A stretch of 64,000 nt of DNA from an uncultured Anaeromusa sp. (lineage in GTDB: Bacteria; Bacillota; Negativicutes; Anaeromusales; Anaeromusaceae). Position numbers and translations under genes: made by a program. The notes beneath the pieces were generated by a model. That model saw only the letters and a program-made list of their open reading frames with translations, did no database searches and was not told the origin of the DNA. The stretch is from the NCBI RefSeq assembly GCF_963676855.1, contig NZ_OY781460.1:868001-932000 (forward strand), written 5' to 3'. Below are positions 1 through 8,905 of the stretch, piece by piece. How positions within the stretch are numbered: position 1 is the stretch's first letter; each line of letters opens with the position of its first letter.

Positions 1-467
1 TTGGCACAGGCGTGGCGGCGGCGGGAAAATCCATGTCTACGCTGAACAAGGCGGCGGCGCAAGTTATGGAAGGCTTTGACGTGCACGGCTGTACGGATAT
101 TACGGGCTTTGGCCTGTTGGGTCATACGGCGGAAGTGGCCGCTGGCAGCGGCGTTAAGATTTGCTTGGATGCCAATGCCTTGCCGCTGTTGCCGGAGGTG
201 CTGGAAGCGGCGGCGATGGGGCTGATCCCTGCAGGGGCCTATACCAATCGGGATTATTTGGGCGCACGGGTGCGCTTTGGAGACTCGGTGCCGGAAGCGC
301 TGCGAGATGTATGCTATGATCCGCAGACGTCCGGCGGCTTGTTGATTGCTTTGAGTGAAGACGAGGCGCCGAAGCTGCTGCAGGAATTGCAGGCGGCGGG
401 CGTGACGGCGGCAGCCATTATTGGCCGCGTAACAGACGGCGAAGGAGGAACGATTGATGTCAAATGA
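1..467 (+). CDS. selD: Selenide, water dikinase (selenophosphate synthase), C-terminal part
   Basis: The reading frame is open from the window edge, so only about the last 155 residues are present. SelD makes selenophosphate from selenide and ATP, the selenium donor for selenocysteine, selenouridine and Se-cofactors. The visible part starts with the LGTG motif that follows the ATP-binding N-terminal half and contains the AIRS C-terminal motifs HGCTDITGFGLLGH and DPQTSGGLL. The N-terminal Cys/Sec active-site loop lies outside the window, so it cannot be told whether this is a selenoprotein. The end overlaps the start of yedF by 11 bases, implying translational coupling. Confidence 0.93.
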   Translation, partial: GTGVAAAGKSMSTLNKAAAQVMEGFDVHGCTDITGFGLLGHTAEVAAGSGVKICLDANALPLLPEVLEAAAMGLIPAGAYTNRDYLGARVRFGDSVPEALRDVCYDPQTSGGLLIALSEDEAPKLLQELQAAGVTAAAIIGRVTDGEGGTIDVK

Positions 468-1065
468 AATAGATGCCAGAGGGCTTCTTTGCCCGCAGCC
501 GGTCATTTTGACCAAACGGGCGTTGGATGCCATGAATGCTGGCGTGCTGACAGTGCGGGTGGATAATGAAATTGCCAAGGAAAATGTGCGCAAACTGGCA
601 ACTTCATTGGGCTGTGTCGTAGACGTGGTCGCCGAAGCCGGGGGCTTTGCCTTGCGTTTGACCAAGGGAGCGGCAACGGAGCTGCCAACGTTTCTGGGTG
701 AATGCGTAAGTTGTCGGGAAGAAGCGCCTGCGGAAGAGGGGCTAGTCTATTTGGTTACCAAGGATACCTTGGGCCACGGCAGCGACGAGCTGGGTGCGGT
801 GCTGATGCGTTCGTTCTTGCATACGCTTTTGGAAGGACCTGTACCGAAGGCGTTGCTTTTCCTTAACAGCGGCGTCAAGCTGACGGTAGAGGCATCGGCT
901 TTGTTGGAGCCCATCCGAGCACTGGCTGAGGCGGGCTGCCAGGTGTTGTCCTGCGGTACGTGCCTTTCCTATTACCACTTGGAAGACAAGCTGGCGGTAG
1001 GAGAAGTGACAAATATGTATACCATTCTGGAACTGGCTCGTTCTGGGCGGACGCTGACGCTGTGA
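457..1065 (+). CDS. yedF: Putative sulfurtransferase/selenium-associated protein YedF
   Basis: This 202-residue protein has two parts. The N-terminus is a TusA/SirA-like domain with the hallmark CPQP motif (Cys12); the C-terminus is DsrE-like with a CGTC motif near residue 170. The family is a marker of selenium use in anaerobes and is thought to pass sulfur or selenium on a persulfide/perselenide cysteine. Here it sits between selD and a DUF3343 gene, the usual arrangement. ATG at 457 was chosen over TTG at 454 because GAAGGAGG ends 8 bases before it. The stop overlaps the next start (TGATG). Confidence 0.88.
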   Translation: MSNEIDARGLLCPQPVILTKRALDAMNAGVLTVRVDNEIAKENVRKLATSLGCVVDVVAEAGGFALRLTKGAATELPTFLGECVSCREEAPAEEGLVYLVTKDTLGHGSDELGAVLMRSFLHTLLEGPVPKALLFLNSGVKLTVEASALLEPIRALAEAGCQVLSCGTCLSYYHLEDKLAVGEVTNMYTILELARSGRTLTL

Positions 1066-1331
1066 TGTTGGCGAAACTCTATCCAAAGCTTAACTGCTTG
1101 GTGACGCTGGTTTCGGTGCATGATGCGCTGTTGGCGGAACGGGAGCTTGGCCAACGGAACATTCGCATTGTGCCGACGCCGCAAGAGCTGGATCTTAGCT
1201 GCGGCCAAAGTCTGCTTTGTGTTCTAGAGGAAGCGGCGGAGATTCGGGGTTTGCTGGAGCGCGCTGGCGTGCGCTGCGGCTTTTGGCATCGTCGAAGCCA
1301 GAGTGGTTGGGTGAAGATAGACGAGGATTGA
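1065..1331 (+). CDS. DUF3343 putative Se/S carrier-like protein
   Basis: This 88-residue protein matches DUF3343 in length, position after yedF and the central LSCGQSLLC motif, whose cysteine is a plausible carrier residue. The family co-occurs with YedF and SelD in organisms with selenium-dependent molybdenum hydroxylases; its biochemistry is unproven. It starts at ATG 1065, one base inside the yedF stop. Its own stop codon (1329-1331) lies inside a family B repeat, so the repeat sets the C-terminus or the 3' end. The cysteine desulfurase often found next in such clusters is absent. Confidence 0.8.
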   Translation: MLAKLYPKLNCLVTLVSVHDALLAERELGQRNIRIVPTPQELDLSCGQSLLCVLEEAAEIRGLLERAGVRCGFWHRRSQSGWVKIDED

Positions 1332-1352
1332 ACAGGAGTAAAGGGAGGTACG
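1327..1352 (+). repeat. Family B repeat, copy B1 (short form)
   Basis: This purine-rich element, starting ATTGAACAGGAGTAAAGGG, overlaps the DUF3343 stop codon and supplies the AAGGGAGG ribosome site for the DUF951 gene. It matches the reverse complement of copies near 8.4, 49.6 and 51.7 kb but lacks one internal block of about 9 bases. Confidence 0.6.
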
Positions 1353-1358
1353 CGGGAT

Positions 1359-1562
1359 ATGAATATCGTCAAGGTGGACATGGGAGATATAGTGAAAATG
1401 AAGAAAGCGCATCCTTGTGGCAGTGACCGTTGGGAGATTGTGCGCACAGGCATGGATATCGGTCTGAAGTGCCTGGGCTGCGGCCATCGAGTACTTATTC
1501 CGCGTCCTAAGTTTGAAAAATCGTTCCGAGGTATCGTCGGCAAAGTCGGCGATACGGAATAA
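1359..1562 (+). CDS. DUF951 family protein
   Basis: This 67-residue protein belongs to DUF951, a small family common in Firmicutes. Visible features are an HPCG motif near residue 19 and a CLGCGHRV motif near residue 38, which together look like a metal-binding or nucleic-acid-binding knuckle. Its function is not known. In many genomes it lies near ychF or chromosome-partition genes; here it follows the selenium cluster. The ATG has AAGGGAGG about 10 bases upstream. The gene ends before a bidirectional terminator. Confidence 0.82.
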   Translation: MNIVKVDMGDIVKMKKAHPCGSDRWEIVRTGMDIGLKCLGCGHRVLIPRPKFEKSFRGIVGKVGDTE

Positions 1563-1610
1563 AGAAGTACGGACCACAGAGTAACTGAATAATAGAGGCA
1601 AACATAGAAT

Positions 1611-1657
1611 GGAAAAAGAGAGCAACATCCGGCGAATTCGGGTGTTGCTCTCTTTTT
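1611..1657. terminator. Bidirectional terminator between DUF951 gene and chemoreceptor gene
   Basis: GAGAGCAACATCC pairs with GGTGTTGCTCTC around a short loop. The stem has an A-run on its left and a T-run on its right, so it can stop the + strand cluster and the convergent chemoreceptor gene. Confidence 0.8.
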
Positions 1658-1700
1658 CTATATCTGTTACGCGGTGTAACGTTTTTTCATAGGATCTATT

Positions 1701-3389
1701 TTACAGCCGGAACTTACTGACGGCTTCCTGCATTTTTTGCGCCATGCCTTCGAGGCCCTGGCTGGAAGCAGCGATTTCTTCGGCGGCGGCGGACTGTTCC
1801 TCGGTGATGGCAGCGACGTTTTCCGACTCGCTGGAAGCATGTTTACTCAGTCGGTCAATTTCGGCCACCGCGGTAACGATTTCCTGGCTGCCTTGGGCCA
1901 TATGCTCGATGACGGTGGACATTTCTTTCATCTGATCCGCCACATGAAGCACGATGGTTTCAATACTATTAAAGGCGGCGCCGGTGCTGTTGACAACTTC
2001 CACGCCAGTTTCCACCTCGCGGGTGCCGGCTTGCATGGAGGAGACCGCCTTGGCGGTGTCGCCTTGAATTTCGGAAATAAGGGTGGTGATTTTTTTGGCG
2101 GCATCCTGGGATTGTTCGGCCAGGTGGCGTACTTCCTCGGCGACGACAGCAAAGCCTCGTCCTTGTTCGCCGGCGCGGGCAGCTTCAATGGCGGCGTTCA
2201 GTGCTAAGAGATTGGTCTGCGCGGCGATACCTGAAATGGTGTCGACGATTTGACCGATTTCCTGGGAGCTTTCACCAAGTTTGGCGACGACATTAGCGGA
2301 GAAGCTAACGGTTTCTTGGATGCTTTGCATTTGCTTAACCGCCTGGGCGACTGTTTGAGCGCCGTCAACGGCTGTGCGCGAGGCGCGAGAAGACTGGTCG
2401 CTGACTTCGTGGGCACTGGCGGCGGCTTCCTCTAGTCCGGCGGACAGAGTCTGGACCGTAGCAGAAGCATTTTCTATAGCTTGGAGCTGTCCTGCGGCGC
2501 CTTGGGCTACGGAGGTAATGGACTCAGCTACTTGGGTCGAGGCGATAGCGGATTGTTCCGCGCTGGCCGTAAGTTCTTCCGATGAAGTAGTGACTTGCTC
2601 GGCGGAAGACTGGATAGTCTGCATGACTTGGCGCAGATTGCTTTTCATCGTATTGAAGGAATGGCCCAATTCGCCGATTTCGTCATTTGTGGTAACGGCT
2701 ACGTTCGGACCGGACAGATCGCCAGCGGCAATACTAGCTGCGGCAGTGCTGACTTCCTGGGCGGGGCGCGAAATGCGGCCGCTGATGAAGCGGCTGATGA
2801 AGATGGCGATAATGGCGACCAAAAGGTTGGTGAAAAGCAATGTTTTGCGCATGGACGACGCTTTTTCGTCGGAAGCGATTTCATCGGCTTTGACAAAATC
2901 GTCAACATTGCGCACCATCTCTAGCGCTGCATTCATAGACGCCTTATAGGGGGTGCCGGCTTCGTCCATAAGGCTGCCGACGGTTGCTACATCGTTGGCT
3001 TTTTTTGCGGCAAAGGACTTTTCCGCGATGCTTTCGTACTTGGTTTTTTCTTGCAGGATTTTTTGGATAAGGTCTTTATTCTTTTGCAGCGACAGCGTAG
3101 CATCTAGCTGTTGCAGCTTTTCGCTTCCTTGGGTGCGGTATGTATTGAATACGGTAATGTCGTTGGCGTCGCCGGTAAAGTTGAAGCGACGCATGGCCAC
3201 GGCTTCATTGGCAATATCCAACGCGATGCCTTGGGAAAGATACATTTTCTCCAAATTGCTTTTAGCAGAGGTAATATGCATGTCGTTGAGCTGCCCTACT
3301 TCGTAATAGGTGAAGGCGCTCATAATAGCGACAAGAGCAATGACGGCGAGAAACGCTGCAGTGATTTTTTTGCTGATATTCCAGGACAT
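1701..3389 (-). CDS. Methyl-accepting chemotaxis protein
   Basis: This 562-residue receptor has a first membrane helix (about residues 10-29), a helical periplasmic domain of the four-helix-bundle type (about 30-180), a second membrane helix (about 183-203), a HAMP domain and a cytoplasmic signalling coil. The hairpin tip carries the conserved [20 protein letters not shown] segment. There is no C-terminal CheR-binding pentapeptide (it ends AVSKFRL). ATG at 3387-3389 is preceded on the minus strand by AAGGAGG. The gene is monocistronic and not next to other che genes; the ligand is unknown. Confidence 0.92.
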   Translation of the reverse strand: MSWNISKKITAAFLAVIALVAIMSAFTYYEVGQLNDMHITSAKSNLEKMYLSQGIALDIANEAVAMRRFNFTGDANDITVFNTYRTQGSEKLQQLDATLSLQKNKDLIQKILQEKTKYESIAEKSFAAKKANDVATVGSLMDEAGTPYKASMNAALEMVRNVDDFVKADEIASDEKASSMRKTLLFTNLLVAIIAIFISRFISGRISRPAQEVSTAAASIAAGDLSGPNVAVTTNDEIGELGHSFNTMKSNLRQVMQTIQSSAEQVTTSSEELTASAEQSAIASTQVAESITSVAQGAAGQLQAIENASATVQTLSAGLEEAAASAHEVSDQSSRASRTAVDGAQTVAQAVKQMQSIQETVSFSANVVAKLGESSQEIGQIVDTISGIAAQTNLLALNAAIEAARAGEQGRGFAVVAEEVRHLAEQSQDAAKKITTLISEIQGDTAKAVSSMQAGTREVETGVEVVNSTGAAFNSIETIVLHVADQMKEMSTVIEHMAQGSQEIVTAVAEIDRLSKHASSESENVAAITEEQSAAAEEIAASSQGLEGMAQKMQEAVSKFRL

Positions 3390-3673
3390 TCTAACAATCC
3401 TCCTTGTAGTACATACAGATAGTGACTTTTTTTAGATATTTATACGGAAAAGATAACATTTGATAGTTATGGAAAACATAATTTATAATACCTTTATTTA
3501 CATGGAATTACAAATGAAATGAGGTCCTATTTTTACACTGTTTCCTATAAATGTGGTTAGGCTATGTGAACTTGTGAAGCGATTATGGGACTGTAGTTGG
3601 GAAAACGCTCTTTGAAATCACAATGAATAATGTTTATTAAAAAATAAAAAGATGAAAAAGCTTTAGTAGCCTC
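3390..3673. other. AT-rich intergenic leader, no gene seen
   Basis: This stretch lies upstream of both the chemoreceptor gene (minus strand) and the pfl promoter (plus strand). It is AT-rich and holds no convincing ORF or repeat. No clear sigma-28-type promoter for the receptor was recognised. Confidence 0.5.
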
Positions 3674-3703
3674 TTGACGATGCCTCTCTGCGGTGAGTAT
3701 AAT
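3674..3703 (+). promoter_or_regulatory. Sigma-A-type promoter for the pfl riboswitch leader
   Basis: TTGACG at 3674-3679 and a perfect TATAAT at 3698-3703 are separated by 18 bases. Transcription would start near 3710, about 25 bases before the aptamer. Confidence 0.75.
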
Positions 3704-3736
3704 AAAGATGCGACACACCGCTGTGTCAGACAACCG

Positions 3737-3848
3737 AACCCCTGCAGAACTGGCGGATCAGTGGAGAATACCACGTGGACTGCAAATAGGGGATGTAAAA
3801 GCCGACCGCCTGGGCAAAGCTTGTGTGCTGCCTGGGCGGTTTTTTGTC
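3737..3848 (+). promoter_or_regulatory. ZTP (pfl-motif) riboswitch with overlapping terminator
   Basis: P1 is formed by CCCCTGCAG (3739-3747) with CTGC (3780-3783) and AGGGG (3788-3792), and it encloses a GTGG/CCAC hairpin. GGCGG (3752-3756) can form the pseudoknot with CCGCC (3806-3810) in the diagnostic CCGACCGCCTGGGCA block. The same CCGCCTGGGCA also pairs fully, with two G-U pairs, with TGCCTGGGCGG (3829-3839) followed by TTTTTT, giving a mutually exclusive terminator. The family senses ZTP/ZMP, a signal of 10-formyl-THF shortage, and normally turns genes on. Placement before pyruvate formate-lyase fits a need for formate. Confidence 0.9.
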
Positions 3849-3899
3849 GCTTCTGACCGGGGCTATTAAAGCGCCGGCTTAACGAGAGGAGCAATGACG

Positions 3900-6140
3900 A
3901 TGATGAACAACAAAGCATGGAACGAATTTCAAGGTGGGCGCTGGCAGCGGCGCATTGACGTGCGCAGCTTCATTCAGCGCAACTACCAGCCTTATACAGG
4001 GGATGACGCATTTTTGGCGGCACCGACGGCGCGGACTACGCAGCTTTGGGACAAGTGCATGAGCTTGCTTAAAGCGGAACAGGAGAAAGGCGGCGTTTTG
4101 TCTGTCGATCCCACGCGAGTCTCGACGATTACATCCCATGGCGCCGGGTACATTGAAAAAGACCTGGAGGTTGTTGTTGGTTTGCAGACCGAAGCTCCCT
4201 TGGAGCGCGGCGTCATTGTCAACGGCGGCATCCGCATGGCCGAACAGGCTTGTGAAGCCTACGGTTACAAACTGGACCCAGAAATCAGCAATATTTATCA
4301 TAACCACCGAACTACGCATAATACGGCTGTGTTTCGGGCCTATTCGGAAGAGATGAAGCTGGCCCGTAAAGTGGGCATTATTACCGGTCTGCCTGACGCC
4401 TATGGACGGGGCCGCATTATCGGCGATTATCGCCGCGTGGCGCTTTACGGCGTAGACCATCTCATCGCCTGCAAAAAGCAGGATTTAAAAGAGCGCATTG
4501 ACGCGATGGACGAAGAAACCATGCGCAGCCGCGAAGAGATTTCGCTGCAGATCGAAGCGCTGGAGCAAATGGCGCAGATGGCGGCAAGCTATGGCTGCGA
4601 CATTCGCCGTCCGGCCCAAACGGCGCTCGAGGCAGCGCAGTGGCTTTACTTTGGGTATCTAGCAGGGATTAAGGATCAAAACGGGGCGGCTATGTCTATT
4701 GGCCGCGTTTCGACCTTTTTGGATATTTATTTCCAGCGCGATTTGGCGGCCGGTTTATTGAATGAAGCCAGCGCGCAGGAAATCATTGACCAATTGGTAA
4801 TTAAGCTGCGTTTGGCGCGGCAACTGCGCACGCCGGATTATAACGAGCTTTTCGCCGGTGACCCGCTCTGGGTGACGGAGTCGGTAGGGGGTATGGGCGT
4901 AGATGGCCGTACCCTGGTGACTAAGACGTCTTTCCGTGTGTTGCATACTCTTTACAATCTGGGACCTGCGCCGGAGCCTAATCTGACGGTGCTCTGGGCG
5001 GCGGCTTTGCCGGAAGGCTTCAAACGCTTTTGCGCCAAAGTGTCCATCGATACCAGTGCCATCCAATACGAAAGCGACGATCTGATGCGACCCATTTATG
5101 GCGACGATTACGGCATCGCTTGTTGCGTGTCGGCTATGCGCCTAGGACAGCAGATGCAGTTCTTCGGTGCGCGGGCCAACTTGGCTAAGGCCCTTTTGAT
5201 GGCTATCAATGGGGGTAAAGACGAGAAATCGGCGTTGCAAGTGGCTCCGGAATTGCCGTTGCCGGAAGGTGAGTATTTGGAGTATGACGTAGTGCGTCGT
5301 CGCTACAGCCGGGTGTTGGAGTGGCTGGCTGGCCTTTACGTGAATACGATGAATTTGATTCATTATATGCATGATCGCTATGCCTATGAAGCATCTCAGT
5401 TGGCGCTGCACGACAGCCAGGTGGAGCGGCTGATGGCTTTTGGTGTTGCCGGTCTTTCGGTGGCGGCAGATTCTTTGAGCGCGATCCGCTATGGCAAGGT
5501 CAAAGCAATTCGCGATGAACGGGGTATTGCCGTAGGCTTCACCAACGAGCAGCCTTTCCCTTGCTATGGCAATGATGATGATCGTGTAGACGAGTTGGCG
5601 AAAGAGTTGGTAGAAGAATTCTCGGCGCTCTTGAAGCGCCATGCAGCATATCGTGGTGCGCATCATACGTTGTCGGTGCTTACCATTACCTCGAATGTGA
5701 TGTATGGTAAAAAAACCGGTGCTACGCCGGACGGGCGTCCTGCTGGCGCTCCCTTTGCGCCGGGAGCTAACCCCATGCACGGACGTGAGGAAAAAGGCGC
5801 GCTGGCCGCTATGCGTTCTGTGACCAAGCTTCCTTACGAAGCCTGTCGCGATGGCATTTCCTACACTTTCTCCATATTGCCCCATGTGCTGGGCGGGACG
5901 ATAGAAGATCGCGCGGCCAAGATGGCGGCGCTGTTGGACGGCTATGTATCGCTGGCTGGCCACCATATCAATGTCAACGTTTTGGAACGGGCGACTTTGG
6001 AAGACGCTATGGAGCATCCGGAATTGTATCCGCAGCTGACTATCCGCGTTTCCGGCTACGCCGTACACTTTATTAAGCTCAGTCGGGCGCAGCAGCTCGA
6101 AGTCATCCACCGCACCTTCTATGATACGGTAGGCGCGTAA
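3900..6140 (+). CDS. pflB: Pyruvate formate-lyase (glycyl radical enzyme)
   Basis: This enzyme converts pyruvate and CoA to acetyl-CoA and formate in the anaerobic cytoplasm. True PFL, rather than a diol or choline lyase, is indicated by the adjacent active-site cysteines in IACCVS (residues 408/409 of this start) and by the glycyl-radical loop RVSGYAVHF about 28 residues from the end. Length (746-748 residues) is normal for the family. ATG 3894 lies only 2 bases from AGGAG; ATG 3900, 8 bases away, is the more likely start. The activase gene follows 28 bases later, and the ZTP riboswitch governs both. Confidence 0.95.
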   Translation: MMNNKAWNEFQGGRWQRRIDVRSFIQRNYQPYTGDDAFLAAPTARTTQLWDKCMSLLKAEQEKGGVLSVDPTRVSTITSHGAGYIEKDLEVVVGLQTEAPLERGVIVNGGIRMAEQACEAYGYKLDPEISNIYHNHRTTHNTAVFRAYSEEMKLARKVGIITGLPDAYGRGRIIGDYRRVALYGVDHLIACKKQDLKERIDAMDEETMRSREEISLQIEALEQMAQMAASYGCDIRRPAQTALEAAQWLYFGYLAGIKDQNGAAMSIGRVSTFLDIYFQRDLAAGLLNEASAQEIIDQLVIKLRLARQLRTPDYNELFAGDPLWVTESVGGMGVDGRTLVTKTSFRVLHTLYNLGPAPEPNLTVLWAAALPEGFKRFCAKVSIDTSAIQYESDDLMRPIYGDDYGIACCVSAMRLGQQMQFFGARANLAKALLMAINGGKDEKSALQVAPELPLPEGEYLEYDVVRRRYSRVLEWLAGLYVNTMNLIHYMHDRYAYEASQLALHDSQVERLMAFGVAGLSVAADSLSAIRYGKVKAIRDERGIAVGFTNEQPFPCYGNDDDRVDELAKELVEEFSALLKRHAAYRGAHHTLSVLTITSNVMYGKKTGATPDGRPAGAPFAPGANPMHGREEKGALAAMRSVTKLPYEACRDGISYTFSILPHVLGGTIEDRAAKMAALLDGYVSLAGHHINVNVLERATLEDAMEHPELYPQLTIRVSGYAVHFIKLSRAQQLEVIHRTFYDTVGA

Positions 6141-6168
6141 GGAAGAACGGGAAGTAAGGAGGCGGCCT

Positions 6169-6903
6169 ATGAGCGACATCAAGGGCTGGGTGCATTCGGT
6201 AGAGACCTTCGGCACGCTGGACGGGCGAGGGATTCGCTATGTGCTGTTTTTATCCGGCTGCAGCCTGGGCTGTGCTTTTTGCCATAATCCGGATACCTGG
6301 AAACGGGGGGGCCGGGAGATGACCGTAGCAGAGGTGCTGGCGGACTATCAGCGGTATCGTCCTTTTTACGATGCTTCCAACGGCGGCATTACTGTCAGCG
6401 GCGGGGAACCGATGGAACAGGCGGAGTTTGTGGGGGCCCTTTTTGCGGCTTGCCAGGAGGCGGGGGTTCACACCACCTTGGATACCAGCGGAAAGTGGGC
6501 GGTTGGCGCGGCGCAGGCGGTGCTTCCCTATGCAGATGCGGTGCTTTTCAGTCTCAAGGGAGCGCGGGAAGAAACCTATCGCAGCCTAACTCGTAACGGC
6601 GATTATCAGGCGACGCTGCTTCATTTAAAGGAAGCCGTTTTGGCCAGTGACGTCACTTTGCGTTTTGTGGTCATTCCGGACTTGACGGACGGCGAGGTGG
6701 AAAGCGAGGCGCTGGCTAAGGTAGTGTTGGCACTGCCACGTCCGGTAGCGGTGCAGCTTTTGCCATATCATACGATGGGTGTAGAAAAGTGGCGTATTCT
6801 GGGCATGGATTACCCGCTGGAGGGTATTTTACCGGCGTCGAAGGAAATCGTCGCCCAAGTGGCTTTACGGCTGTCTAAGCGTGGCGTCGCCTTGTCTACT
6901 TGA
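6169..6903 (+). CDS. pflA: Pyruvate formate-lyase activating enzyme (radical SAM)
   Basis: This 244-residue radical SAM enzyme uses a 4Fe-4S cluster and S-adenosylmethionine to place the glycyl radical on PflB. The cluster ligands are C31, C35 and C38 (CSLGCAFC), followed by the SGGEP SAM-binding motif. There is no extra ferredoxin-like insert, so it is the short PFL-AE form rather than the activase of the dehydratase type. A GTAAGGAGG ribosome site precedes the ATG. It is co-transcribed with pflB. Confidence 0.94.
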   Translation: MSDIKGWVHSVETFGTLDGRGIRYVLFLSGCSLGCAFCHNPDTWKRGGREMTVAEVLADYQRYRPFYDASNGGITVSGGEPMEQAEFVGALFAACQEAGVHTTLDTSGKWAVGAAQAVLPYADAVLFSLKGAREETYRSLTRNGDYQATLLHLKEAVLASDVTLRFVVIPDLTDGEVESEALAKVVLALPRPVAVQLLPYHTMGVEKWRILGMDYPLEGILPASKEIVAQVALRLSKRGVALST

Positions 6904-7003
6904 ATTTGCCAGATAAATCGTCTAAAATAGAATAGTTAAGGAAGAATGTCAACAGGGGCCGCCGGTTCAGGCTGCGTAGAGCGGATGAACCGGTGGCTTC
7001 TTG
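6900..7003 (+). promoter_or_regulatory. Candidate ychF promoter and leader hairpin
   Basis: TTGAAT (6900-6905) and TAAAAT (6923-6928) are 17 bases apart and could drive ychF. In the leader, GCCGCCGGTTC pairs with GAACCGGTGGC around a loop of about 19 bases (about 6959-6999). The hairpin lacks a full T-run, so it may be a weak pflA terminator or a leader structure. Confidence 0.45.
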
Positions 7004-7043
7004 AGATACAATTAAGAAATCAAGGATAAGGTGGAATATAAGC

Positions 7044-8150
7044 ATGAGTACCAACCTGGAAGTCGGCATTGTCGGGTTGCCTAACGTAGGCAAGAGCACT
7101 CTTTTTAACGCGATTACCAAGGCCGGAGCGGAAGCGGCGAACTATCCTTTCTGTACGATTGAGCCTAACGTAGGCGTTGTAGAAGTGCCGGACGCACGTC
7201 TGGCGAAGCTGGCGTCTATTTACGGTTCTAAGCGCATTTTGCCTGCGGCTATGCGTTTTGTGGACATCGCCGGTTTGGTCAAGGGCGCGTCGAAAGGCGA
7301 AGGCTTGGGCAACAAATTTCTAGCTCATATTCGCCAGGTAGATGCCGTGGCTCAAGTAGTGCGCTGCTTCCAAGATGCGAACGTTACTCATGTGGAAGGC
7401 GCTATCGATCCGTTGCGCGATATTGACATCATCAATACCGAGCTATGCCTGGCTGACTTGGAGACGGTGGAAAAACGCATGGATCGCACCCAGAAGCTGA
7501 TCAAAAGCGGTGATAAGAAGGCTCCGGTGGAGCTGGCGCTCTTGGGACGCATTAAGGATCTCTTAGAAGATGCCCAGCCGGCGCGGCGCGTAGAGATGAC
7601 TGATGATGAGGCGCTGCTCATTCGTGATTTGACGCTGTTGACGCTGAAGCCTACTCTCTTTATTGCCAATGTGGCGGAAGACGAGCTGCTGACGGCGGAC
7701 GAAAATCCCTTTGTGCAACAGGTGCAGAAATACGCCGCCCAAGAAGGAGCCGAAGTCATTGCCGTATCGGCTAAAGTGGAATCGGAAATCGCGGAGCTAG
7801 ACGACGAAGATGCGCGGGCATTTTTGGGTGAACTGGGTTTAACGGAGTCCGGTCTAGACAAGTTGGTGCGGGCGGCCTTCAAATTGCTGGGGTTGATGAC
7901 CTTTTTAACGGCCGGCGAAATGGAAACTCGCGCTTGGACTATTGTGAGCGGTACCAAAGCTCCTGCAGCTGGCGGCAAGATTCACAGCGACATTGAACGA
8001 GGATTTATCCGGGCGGAAATCATCTCTTTTGATGATTTGGTGACCAGCGGCAGCCCTGCGGCAGCCAAGGAAAAAGGTCTTGTTCGTCTTGAAGGTAAGG
8101 AATATATCATGAAAGACGGCGATGTGGTGCATTTCCGCTTTAATGTCTAA
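7044..8150 (+). CDS. ychF: Redox-regulated ATPase YchF (Obg-like)
   Basis: This 368-residue P-loop protein of the HAS subfamily binds ATP in preference to GTP and associates with ribosomes; it is linked to stress and translation control. The G1 loop GLPNVGKST spans residues 11-19. The altered G4 motif NVAE, in place of NKxD, marks ATP specificity. The C-terminal TGS domain ends in DVVHFRFNV, typical of the family. An AAGGTGG site precedes the ATG. A family A palindrome begins 6 bases after the stop. Confidence 0.96.
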   Translation: MSTNLEVGIVGLPNVGKSTLFNAITKAGAEAANYPFCTIEPNVGVVEVPDARLAKLASIYGSKRILPAAMRFVDIAGLVKGASKGEGLGNKFLAHIRQVDAVAQVVRCFQDANVTHVEGAIDPLRDIDIINTELCLADLETVEKRMDRTQKLIKSGDKKAPVELALLGRIKDLLEDAQPARRVEMTDDEALLIRDLTLLTLKPTLFIANVAEDELLTADENPFVQQVQKYAAQEGAEVIAVSAKVESEIAELDDEDARAFLGELGLTESGLDKLVRAAFKLLGLMTFLTAGEMETRAWTIVSGTKAPAAGGKIHSDIERGFIRAEIISFDDLVTSGSPAAAKEKGLVRLEGKEYIMKDGDVVHFRFNV

Positions 8151-8155
8151 TTTTC

Positions 8156-8314
8156 GGAAACTGCAACTTGCTTCACTGCCTCGTCAAAAAGGATCTTTTT
8201 TTGTCAGACTTTGTCAGAAAGCCTCGGCGTAGCGCCGCTATGCCTGCGTTTTCTTTCGCGTCTGGCGAAAAAATCTCTTTCTTTGTCGGAGCGTTCATGC
8301 AAGTAGCGGTTTCC
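8156..8314 (+). repeat. Family A palindromic element, copy A1 (short form)
   Basis: This 159-bp imperfect palindrome runs from GGAAACTGCAACTTG to CAAGTAGCGGTTTCC, its terminal inverted repeats. Inside are a second stem (GTCAGAC 8203-8209 with GTCTGGC 8260-8266) and a central 8-bp hairpin (GGCGTAGC 8226-8233 with GCTATGCC 8237-8244). It begins 6 bases after the ychF stop. Three related copies lie at 22.3, 38.7 and 46.0 kb. Confidence 0.8.
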
Positions 8315-8370
8315 AGTGTGAGTTTAGGGGGTTCCGCTGGGGATTATTTTATGATTTATTGTTTCGTAAC

Positions 8371-8419
8371 CCTCATTCGTACCCTCCCTTTACTTCCTCT
8401 ACTCTTGTTCAATTCTCGT
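8371..8419 (-). repeat. Family B repeat, copy B2
   Basis: Read on the minus strand, this element is purine-rich with the consensus core AACAAGAGTAGAGGAAGTAA followed by AGGGAGGGTACG. It sits between family A copy A1 and the cupin gene. No minus-strand gene is next to this copy. Confidence 0.65.
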
Positions 8420-8545
8420 ATCCCCATGTTCTCCCAGGCCGCGCAAGCGGCCTTTCTTTTTTTGCAGGATTTGCGATTTGGAACGCGAATTGCTCAAGTA
8501 GAGTAGATCCCGAAGTGTTCTGAGAGAAGAAGAGGAGGAAGGAAC

Positions 8546-8893
8546 ATGATCAAACGGGCAGACGACTTGCAGCGCGAGGTGCGCAAGGAAATGCTGGGCG
8601 GTCAAGGGGAAGTGACGCTGGTGCATTTGCTGCAGGGAGAAGAGTTTCAAGGTAAGGGACGTTTATTTTCACGCAATATTATTGAACCGGGGTGCTCGGT
8701 GGGATTCCATCAGCACAATGGCGATGTGGAAGCTTACTATGTGCTTAAAGGTGTAGGCATTTTTGACGACAATGGCGTCAAAAGTACAGCGCAAGCAGGA
8801 GATTTATTGTTTACTAAAGACGGAGGCTGGCATAGCCTTTTGAATGAAGGACCTGAGACGCTGGAAATCATTGCTCTTGTATTATATTCATAG
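8546..8893 (+). CDS. Single-domain cupin protein
   Basis: This 115-residue protein is one small cupin barrel. Motif 1 is visible around GFHQHNGDVEAYYVLKG (metal-ligand His pair and Glu) and motif 2 around DGGWHSLLNEG (third His). Proteins of this size are often metal-binding isomerases or sensors, and the substrate cannot be named from sequence. A GAGGAGGAAGG ribosome site precedes the ATG. The next gene starts 12 bases after the stop, so it is probably co-transcribed with the flavin oxidoreductase and lipoate ligase genes. Confidence 0.82.
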   Translation: MIKRADDLQREVRKEMLGGQGEVTLVHLLQGEEFQGKGRLFSRNIIEPGCSVGFHQHNGDVEAYYVLKGVGIFDDNGVKSTAQAGDLLFTKDGGWHSLLNEGPETLEIIALVLYS

Positions 8894-8905
8894 GAGGCTG
8901 GAGGC

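Noticed and set aside
2374..2949. Open frames on the plus strand across the chemoreceptor gene
   Set aside because: They are low-complexity mirror frames of the repetitive signalling domain and match no family.
5142..6215. 357-codon open frame antisense to pflB
   Set aside because: It lies fully opposite a well-supported gene, has no ribosome site or recognisable domain, and its sequence is explained by the codon bias of pflB.
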